Source: JASGDN01 sp049840815 (GTDB taxonomy: Bacteria > Chloroflexota > Chloroflexia > Thermomicrobiales > UBA6265). Taken from it: a DNA stretch of 64,000 nucleotides. The stretch lies in assembly GCA_049840815.1 (NCBI GenBank), contig JASGJI010000003.1, positions 1 to 64,000 on the forward strand, given 5' to 3'. Below the pieces are notes generated by a model, which was given only the letters and a program-made list of their open reading frames with translations, was not told the DNA's origin and did no database searches. This document shows, piece by piece, positions 58,586 through 64,000 of the stretch. A program made the translations under genes and the position numbers. Each line of letters opens with the position of its first letter. The stretch's first letter is position 1.

Positions 58586-60448
58586 ATGAGTCAGCCGTTG
58601 CGCCTCGGAACCCTCGTGAGTGACCTCCGTGCCGGGAATCTCTCCCGCCGCCAGTTCATGCAAGGCGCTGCCGCGCTCGGCGTCAGCACCGCCGCTGCCT
58701 CCCTCATCGCCACCAACACGCTCGCCCAGAGCGCCACGCCCGAAGCCTCCCCCGCGGCATCTCCGGCGGCCGATGTCTTTCCGGACGCTGGCACCGAGGG
58801 CCAGACGCGCGGCGCCGGTGGCGATCTGCGCATCATCCAGTCGCAGGCCCCGACCGTCCTTGCGACGCACAGCTCCACGGGCAGCAAGGATGTCTACGCG
58901 GGCAACCTCGTGCTCGAGCCGCTGATGATTTACCTGGCCGATGGCTCGCTGGGTGCGCAATTGCTGGAGAGCGTCCCGACCGTCGAGGCGGGTACATTGA
59001 AGGACGATCTCTCCGGTGTCACCCTCGTGCTCAAGGAAGGTCTCGTCTGGAGCGACGGCACGCCGGTCACCTCCAAGGACATCGACTTCACCTGGAAGTG
59101 GGTGACGACGCCGGAGAACTCCTCCGTCAACATCGATTCCTGGAGTGTCATCAAGGGCATCGAACTGCCGGATGATCGCACCGCGGTTGTCACCTTCACG
59201 GCACCTCAGGTCGCCTGGTTCGAGACCTTCACCGCCGCCGAGTACGGCGTGATCTACCCCTCGCACGTCTTCAACGACGACCCGAGCAACAAGAACGACG
59301 ACTTCCTCGTCAACCCGATCGGCACCGGTCCGTTCACGGTCGAATCGTTCTCCCCGAACGATCAGGCCGTCTTCGTCGCCAATGAGAACTACCGCGAGGC
59401 GAACAAGCCGTTCTTCTCCCGCGTGGTCTTCAAGGGTGGCGGCGATGCCGTCTCCGCTGGCCGCGCCGTGGTGCAGACCGGCGAGTACGACTATGCGTGG
59501 AATGTGCAGGCCGAGCCGGCCATCATTCAGGACATGATCGCCAACGCCACCACCGGCAAGATCCTGGAGAGCGGCGGCACGACCGTCGAGGCGATTTACG
59601 TCAACTTCTCCGATCCGAACAAGGAGGTGGACGGCCAGCGCTCCGAGGGCAACACCCCGAATCCGGTGCTGACCGACCTCGCGGTGCGGCAGGCGATCCA
59701 GGTCGCCATCCAGCGCGACCTGATCGCGGGCGAGTTCTACGGCGTGCCGGACAATGCTTCCGCCAATATCCTCGCGGGCAATCCGTTCTTCGCCTCCCCG
59801 AACACCAGTTGGGAGTTCAACACCGACAAGGCCAACCAGATCCTCGACGAGGGCGGTTGGGCGAAGGATGGCGATACCCGCAAGAAGGATGGCGTGGAGT
59901 TGAAGGTCTCCTACGCTGCCCCGATCAACCAGGTGCGCCAGAAGACGCAGGCCGTGGTGAAGAAGAACCTCGAAGCGGCGGGCATCAAGGTCGAATTGGT
60001 GGAAGTCGATACCTCGATCTTCTTCGATTCCTCCGCTGGCAACGAGCAGAACAACCAGCACTTCTATTGGGATCTCGCGATGTGGTCGTCCGGCCCGAGC
60101 AGCAGCATCCCGGTGAAGTTCGTCAACAAGTGGTACGCCGACGGCGGCAAGAACTTCGCGCAGAAGGCCAACAGCTGGCAGGGGCGAAACGTCCAGCGAT
60201 GGAACGACGCCGACTTCGACAAGCTCTACAACGAGCTGGTCGCTGCCCGGACGCTGGAGGACGCCGCGCGCCTCCTGATCGCGATGAACGACCACATCAT
60301 CGAACAGGCGGCCGTCTTCCCGCTGGTGCTGCGCGTCTTCTACAACGCGGCGAGCAATCGCCTGCGTGAGGAGAACATCGGCAGCGAGAACCCGAACGCG
60401 ACGCCGTACTGGAACATCGCGAATTGGAACCTCGCCGACGGGCAGTAG
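58586..60448 (+). CDS. ABC transporter substrate-binding protein, family 5 (peptide), Tat-exported
   Basis: A 620-residue peptide-type binding protein with a twin-arginine signal (LSRRQFMQGAAALG), an SATPEASPAASPAAD linker, then GTEGQTRGAGGDLRIIQSQAP as in the other copies. WSDGTPVTSKDIDFTWKWV and IGTGPFTVESFSPND mark SBP_bac_5. The ATG at 58586 has AAAGGA nine bases upstream and is preferred to the ATG at 58568. This is the closest relative in the window of the double-frameshifted gene at 50454. A perfect terminator follows; no permease genes nearby. Confidence 0.92.
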   Translation: MSQPLRLGTLVSDLRAGNLSRRQFMQGAAALGVSTAAASLIATNTLAQSATPEASPAASPAADVFPDAGTEGQTRGAGGDLRIIQSQAPTVLATHSSTGSKDVYAGNLVLEPLMIYLADGSLGAQLLESVPTVEAGTLKDDLSGVTLVLKEGLVWSDGTPVTSKDIDFTWKWVTTPENSSVNIDSWSVIKGIELPDDRTAVVTFTAPQVAWFETFTAAEYGVIYPSHVFNDDPSNKNDDFLVNPIGTGPFTVESFSPNDQAVFVANENYREANKPFFSRVVFKGGGDAVSAGRAVVQTGEYDYAWNVQAEPAIIQDMIANATTGKILESGGTTVEAIYVNFSDPNKEVDGQRSEGNTPNPVLTDLAVRQAIQVAIQRDLIAGEFYGVPDNASANILAGNPFFASPNTSWEFNTDKANQILDEGGWAKDGDTRKKDGVELKVSYAAPINQVRQKTQAVVKKNLEAAGIKVELVEVDTSIFFDSSAGNEQNNQHFYWDLAMWSSGPSSSIPVKFVNKWYADGGKNFAQKANSWQGRNVQRWNDADFDKLYNELVAARTLEDAARLLIAMNDHIIEQAAVFPLVLRVFYNAASNRLREENIGSENPNATPYWNIANWNLADGQ

Positions 60449-60477
60449 CCACATCTGCGTCCATCCGGTCGCACACC

Positions 60478-60516
60478 ACAACGCCGCATGCAGGACACTC
60501 CTGCATGCGGCGTTGT
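60478..60516. terminator. Terminator hairpin
   Basis: Perfect 17-base arms (ACAACGCCGCATGCAGG and complement) with a five-base loop, 30 bases past the peptide-binding protein stop. Confidence 0.85.
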
Positions 60517-60591
60517 CGCATTCCCGTGTGCGAAGATGCGCGAATGGGCCTCGCCCGCCGATCTGCCGCATCCTCCGGAGCACCCTTCCCT

Positions 60592-61473
60592 ATGACCTCC
60601 GTCGACCTCACCGCCCGGATTGATGCGCTGATTGCGGCCATCGCCGCCCGCGACATCCGCCCGGCCCCGTTCACCCCCGGCGAAGCGCCCTTCTGGAACG
60701 ACCCGTGGATCTCCCGCCAGCTGCTGGCTGCCCATCTCGACGACACGGTGGAGGCCGAGAGCCGTCCGCTGGAGACGATGCAGGAGAGCGTGGCGGTCTT
60801 TGTCGGGAAGGGGTTGTTGCAGCCTGGAATGCGCGTGCTCGATCTCGGGTGCGGACCGGGACGCTTCGCCGAGCTGCTCCATGCGGCGGGCGGAGTCGTC
60901 ACCGGGATCGACCTCAGCCCCGGCTCGATCGCCTATGCGCGGGCACGCACGGCGGAGACGGGGCAGGAGATCACCTACCGCGTGCAGGACTTCCTGACAC
61001 TGGACGAACCGGACGGCTACGACCTGATCCTCCAGGCGTTCGGCGAGATCTCCACCTTCGATGCCGCCACTCGGGGTGACCTGCTCGGGCGTATCCGGGA
61101 GGCGCTGACGCCGGATGGCGTCTTCATCTGCGACCTGAGCACCCCGCTCGCCCACATGCCGGACGACGAGATGCCTGCGCGGGAATGGGCGGCGAGTGAG
61201 GAGGGATTGTGGCGGCCGCATCCGCACCTCGTGTTGACCGAGCACCTGGCCTACGACGGGGACATCGCCTGCGATCAGTATCTGGTGGCGGACCGCGACG
61301 GAGTGGTGGCGTACCGGATGTGGTACCAGGACTTCACGCTGGAGACGATTCGTCCGGTCTTCGCGGCGGCTGGCCTGCGCATCGAGGCGATGTGGGACGG
61401 GTTCACGGGCTATCCGTACCAGGCGGGGCCGTGGCTGGGCATCGTCGCCCGCCGCGATGACGCTGTCTCCTGA
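60592..61473 (+). CDS. Class I SAM-dependent methyltransferase
   Basis: A 293-residue methyltransferase. Motif I VLDLGCGPGRFAELL (GCGPG at 86-90) binds S-adenosylmethionine. GIDLSPGSIAYAR gives the acidic residue for ribose, and DLILQAFGEISTF and IREALTPDGVFICDLS complete the Rossmann core. The acceptor is unknown; the C-terminal part resembles small-molecule methyltransferases of the UbiE/type-11 group. The start at 60592 follows GGAG. A hypothetical gene begins nine bases after the stop. Confidence 0.88.
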   Translation: MTSVDLTARIDALIAAIAARDIRPAPFTPGEAPFWNDPWISRQLLAAHLDDTVEAESRPLETMQESVAVFVGKGLLQPGMRVLDLGCGPGRFAELLHAAGGVVTGIDLSPGSIAYARARTAETGQEITYRVQDFLTLDEPDGYDLILQAFGEISTFDAATRGDLLGRIREALTPDGVFICDLSTPLAHMPDDEMPAREWAASEEGLWRPHPHLVLTEHLAYDGDIACDQYLVADRDGVVAYRMWYQDFTLETIRPVFAAAGLRIEAMWDGFTGYPYQAGPWLGIVARRDDAVS

Positions 61474-61481
61474 GTTTACGA

Positions 61482-61994
61482 ATGGCTAATCACACCCAAC
61501 CATCGCCTCTCAGTGACGAGACCCATCCGCTCTACCCCTCCATCGTAAGAGGTCCGAACGGTTTCTGGGGTGAGGATGTAACTTCCATCGATTATTGGGA
61601 GGTGCCAGAGGAGCGCCGTATTGTTCCCGGTGACATCGCAGAGATCATGGAAACCCAATCGCCTGTGGCACGGGTCGATGGCGATACGGCCCGCAAGCAA
61701 CCGAGAAAGCACCGGACAGAACTCGCCGAGTGGATCGCGTTCGATTTCGTGATCCAGCATTGGGGATGGTGGAGGAAGCAGGAGCCCGGGGAGTCGCGAA
61801 CATCAGCATACGAGCGCTGGCAGTTCATTAGCTTCATTGTCGATCCCGAGACGGGAGAAGAATGGCCGCTCAATACGGTGCTCGAAAAGATGCCCGATGC
61901 AACGATTCGGATCGTCACATCGCATCGAAGAAAACCGTCGTTTGCGAGAATAGTTAGGGAATCAGGGAAGTACGCCCAGCGAATGGAGGAATGA
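61482..61994 (+). CDS. Hypothetical protein
   Basis: A 170-residue soluble protein, not recognised. Tryptophan-rich in the middle (WIAFDFVIQHWGWWRKQE) and basic at the end (TSHRRKPSFARIVRESGKYAQRMEE). G+C is lower than in the adjacent methyltransferase gene, which may indicate separate acquisition. It starts nine bases after that gene and is probably in its transcript. Confidence 0.6.
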   Translation: MANHTQPSPLSDETHPLYPSIVRGPNGFWGEDVTSIDYWEVPEERRIVPGDIAEIMETQSPVARVDGDTARKQPRKHRTELAEWIAFDFVIQHWGWWRKQEPGESRTSAYERWQFISFIVDPETGEEWPLNTVLEKMPDATIRIVTSHRRKPSFARIVRESGKYAQRMEE

Positions 61995-62122
61995 GGCGCT
62001 CCCGGTCCGGCGATTCCGGGCTCTCCCACTCGTGGTGTGGGCACCAGTCTCCCACCAAGCACCTCATTGCTCATCTCGATTTTACCAGCCGCGTCAATTG
62101 GAACAACACGGGAGGATGAACG

Positions 62123-62338
62123 ATGCCGAACCAGACGAGCGATACCGATGGACGCAGCCTGTGGTGGATGATCCCGTCAGCCATCGCAGGCGTCCTCGGC
62201 ATCGCGGGTGCGACGATCGTGCGCCAACGACGACGGCAGGAGGACCCGGGCACGGTCGCCCACGAGGAGGCATCTCCCGCGCCTCCCCCGTTGGCCGACC
62301 TGCCTGAGGCCCCTGCGGTCAACGCACCGAAGCGCTAG
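62123..62338 (+). CDS. Small single-pass membrane protein
   Basis: A 71-residue protein with one helix (WWMIPSAIAGVLGIAGATIV), a basic stop-transfer stretch (RQRRRQE) and a Pro/Ala-rich end. GGGAGG precedes the ATG at ideal spacing, which supports it as a real gene despite its size. Its TAG stop overlaps the stop of the convergent oxidoreductase gene within a single CTAG. Function unknown. Confidence 0.6.
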   Translation: MPNQTSDTDGRSLWWMIPSAIAGVLGIAGATIVRQRRRQEDPGTVAHEEASPAPPPLADLPEAPAVNAPKR

Positions 62339-62751
62339 CCCTCGGACGCCTTCGCACGGGGCGGCAGCTCGCCATCCAACCCGTATTCGTAGACGTGCGT
62401 CGGGGTGATGCGGATGATCGCCTTCGAGGGTTGCCTCGGCCGGCGGTCAGGATCGGGGTCGGGGATCTGCTCGGCGGTGCCGCGCACCTCGACGAAACGC
62501 ACGCGCCACGGGTTCGCCTCGAAGTCGTCCACCACGAACGCGACGCGCGGGTTTCGCGCGACATTCCGCCACTTCCGCGTGGACTCGTTCGCGAATCCTG
62601 GAATGTCGATCGTGCCATCGGCATTCAGGCGAAAGCCGACCGGGTTGTTCTGGGGCGCGCCGTCTGCATCGACAGTCGCCAGCCGCCCGAGCCGCTGGGT
62701 TTTCAGATACTCGATCTGCCGCGCCGTGAGGGAATCGCTTGCCGCTGCCAT
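62335..62751 (-). CDS. PPOX class (F420/FMN-dependent) oxidoreductase
   Basis: A 138-residue split-barrel flavin or F420 protein of the pyridoxamine-phosphate-oxidase-like class. LTARQIEYLKTQRLGRLATVDADGAPQNNPVGFRL is the typical start, RKWRNVARNPRVAFVVDD the cofactor phosphate-binding region, and VRGTAEQI the dimer strand. The PQNNPVGF and RKWRN pattern fits the F420-dependent subgroup seen in Actinobacteria and Chloroflexota. AGGAGG precedes the ATG at 62751. Substrate unknown. Confidence 0.88.
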   Translation of the reverse strand: MAAASDSLTARQIEYLKTQRLGRLATVDADGAPQNNPVGFRLNADGTIDIPGFANESTRKWRNVARNPRVAFVVDDFEANPWRVRFVEVRGTAEQIPDPDPDRRPRQPSKAIIRITPTHVYEYGLDGELPPRAKASEG

Positions 62752-62889
62752 CCAGAACCTCCTGATCGGGCGGGCGGGTCGTCCGCCCTGCTCGCGCCAT
62801 CCTGCATCCAGACCCGACACATGAAAACCGGGGAGATGGGCAGGACATCCCCACCCCGCTCCCCGGCGGCGTCACCAGAATCGGACGCG

Positions 62890-63669
62890 CTACAACTTCG
62901 GCTTCAGCGGACCGCGATGCACTTTGTACTGCGCGGCCTGCGCCAGCGGACGCACCACCACGAGATCGAGGTTGATCTGTGTCGGCATCTCCAGCATGGA
63001 GACCATGACCGTCGCGACATCGTTCTCGTCGATCACGTCCTGCACGTTCTCGTAGACCTTGTTCGCCTTCGCCTGATCGCCGGCGAACCGGTTCAGCGAG
63101 AACTCCGGCGTGTGCACCATGCCCGGCGCGATCTCCATCACGCGGATCGGCTCACCGGCCAGCTCCAAGCGCAGGGTCTCGACGATATCCGTGGTGCCGT
63201 GCTTGGCCGCCGTGTAGCCACCGCCGCCTTCATAGGCGATGTGCCCGGCGGTGGAGGAGACCGTGAGGATGTCGGAGTTCGGCATCGTCAGCGACGCCTC
63301 CCGCAGGAGCGGCAGGATGGCCTTGGTGACGCGGATCATGCCGAGCACATTGGTCTCGTACATATCGCGCCAGGCATCGATCGGGGCGTTCTCCACGAAA
63401 TCGGCGCCGATCGCACCTCCGGCGACGTTCACGAGCGCGTTGACCGGGCCGCGCTCCTTCAGGAAGGCCGTGAGCGCGTTCACGTCATCGTCGGACGTGA
63501 CATCGGCGACGAACGTGGTCGCGCCGGTCTCCTCGGCCAGGGCATCGAGCCGGTCCTTGCGGCGGGCGACTCCGACGACATCCCACCCACGCTCCCGGAG
63601 CTGACGGACGGTCGCTCCTCCAATGCCGGAGCTGGCCCCGGTGACGACGGCAGTTCTGGTCTCGGCCAC
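62890..63669 (-). CDS. SDR family NAD(P)-dependent oxidoreductase
   Basis: A 259-residue classical short-chain dehydrogenase. TGASSGIG (residues 10-17) binds the cofactor, NVAGG replaces the usual NNAG, and the catalytic set is S138/S139, Y152 and K156 (YTAAK). The sequence resembles the YdfG/serine-3-dehydrogenase group, so a hydroxy acid or ketone substrate is plausible. The start is GTG at 63669, seven bases after AAAGGAG. Confidence 0.9.
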   Translation of the reverse strand: MAETRTAVVTGASSGIGGATVRQLRERGWDVVGVARRKDRLDALAEETGATTFVADVTSDDDVNALTAFLKERGPVNALVNVAGGAIGADFVENAPIDAWRDMYETNVLGMIRVTKAILPLLREASLTMPNSDILTVSSTAGHIAYEGGGGYTAAKHGTTDIVETLRLELAGEPIRVMEIAPGMVHTPEFSLNRFAGDQAKANKVYENVQDVIDENDVATVMVSMLEMPTQINLDLVVVRPLAQAAQYKVHRGPLKPKL

Positions 63670-63922
63670 AGCGAATCTCCTTTGACGAATGCCGGTGCGG
63701 CACCTCTCGATCATGTCGTTAGTGTACCCGCGATCTTGCGGGTGCAGGGCGGCAATCGCATCGGCGAGAGCCAACTCACCGTCCAGGCGAATGCCACACA
63801 TCCTTGTGGAAGGCCACCGCCGGGCGAGCGTCGCCGAGCCACCGGATGGCGCCATCCGCTCGCTCGACACTGAGCCGATCTGGCGCTGACCGCGAACGGG
63901 AGACTATCCATACCGAGGGGGC
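63670..63922. other. Intergenic region without a supported gene
   Basis: Sequence between the SDR start and a large palindrome near the window edge. Short open frames exist on both strands but have no ribosome binding sites or family features. Confidence 0.5.
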
Positions 63923-63970
63923 GACAAGGAAGGGCGATCCTCGCAGCTGCGAGGATCGCCCTTCCTTGTC
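63923..63970. terminator. Perfect 48-bp palindrome
   Basis: Two 24-base arms (starting GACAAGGAAGGGCGATCC) are exact complements with no spacer; the centre reads CAGCTG. It is probably the terminator of a gene entering from the right edge. Confidence 0.75.
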
Positions 63971-64000
63971 ATGGTACTGATTGTCCGGCGACCCGTTCCG

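Noticed and set aside
58289..60583. 764-codon open frame antisense to the peptide-binding protein gene
   Set aside because: A mirror frame produced by high G+C at third codon positions; composition is His/Arg/Asp/Gly-rich without domains, and the plus strand encodes a clear family-5 binding protein.
62395..63873. 492-codon plus-strand frame over the oxidoreductase and SDR genes
   Set aside because: Spans two clear minus-strand genes and their gap; no domain or start signal.
1..64000. Search for CRISPR arrays, rRNA, tRNA, transposases and integrases
   Set aside because: No regularly spaced repeats, no tRNA-like cloverleaf ending in CCA, no rRNA-like sequence and no transposase or integrase motifs were seen by eye; a covariance-model scan would be needed to exclude small RNAs.

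Overview
The window is a GC-rich (roughly two-thirds G+C), densely packed bacterial chromosome segment. I see no rRNA, tRNA, transposase, integrase or CRISPR array. Several exported proteins carry twin-arginine signals followed by low-complexity linkers of the ATPxASPxASPVA type. Together with four Tat-exported family-5 peptide-binding proteins, tandem LtrA proteins and an NhaA-thioredoxin fusion, this suggests Chloroflexota, probably a Thermomicrobia-like lineage. That placement is inference; no marker gene is present.

Layout. 0-3.2 kb: a membrane protein and an ABC-2 exporter (ATPase plus permease). 3.3-5.6 kb: two small uncharacterised gene pairs, a toxin-antitoxin-like pair and a HipA-like kinase with a DUF3037 protein. 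5.6-10.6 kb: minus-strand metabolic genes (HAD phosphatase, NAD epimerase, RibD-like reductase, amidase with an AtzG-like partner, nitroreductase). 10.9-15.1 kb: LtrA-LtrA-GNAT-GNAT, then an AbrB/RelE toxin-antitoxin module with a clear promoter and operator. 15.4-20.2 kb: tyrosine phosphatase, NhaA-DsbA fusion, CocE-type hydrolase. 20.4-25.7 kb: surface and secreted proteins, including an LPDTG protein and two convergent, cysteine-rich Tat proteins that share a ~366-bp near-identical inverted repeat. 26-31 kb: esterase, DUF2165 protein, and a TetR regulator with an MMPL transporter under a visible promoter with two operators. 31.1-35.3 kb: a minus-strand cluster of beta-propeller, MoaD/ThiS-like, DUF899, DoxX-like and DUF899 genes, preceded by DUF2277. 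35.5-44.2 kb: secreted proteins, beta-lactamase-fold hydrolase, a MarR regulator with a Gly/Arg/His-rich tail, a peptide-binding protein, glutaminase and a PHP hydrolase. 44.3-45.9 kb: a low-GC insert encoding TcmP and a three-Cys DUF5131 protein. 46-64 kb: three more peptide-binding proteins, a siderophore-type binding protein, regulators, a second PHP hydrolase, a methyltransferase, an F420/flavin-type oxidoreductase and an SDR.

How the genes relate. Most are one- or two-gene units separated by strong bidirectional hairpin terminators. The recurring themes are peptide and iron scavenging by binding proteins whose permeases lie elsewhere, redox and stress enzymes under TetR/MarR control, and toxin-antitoxin-like pairs.

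Caution. At least six single-base frameshifts interrupt otherwise intact genes (AtzG-like, GNAT, NhaA, PHP hydrolase, and a peptide-binding protein twice). Most fall at G or C runs, so base-level sequencing errors are a real possibility.
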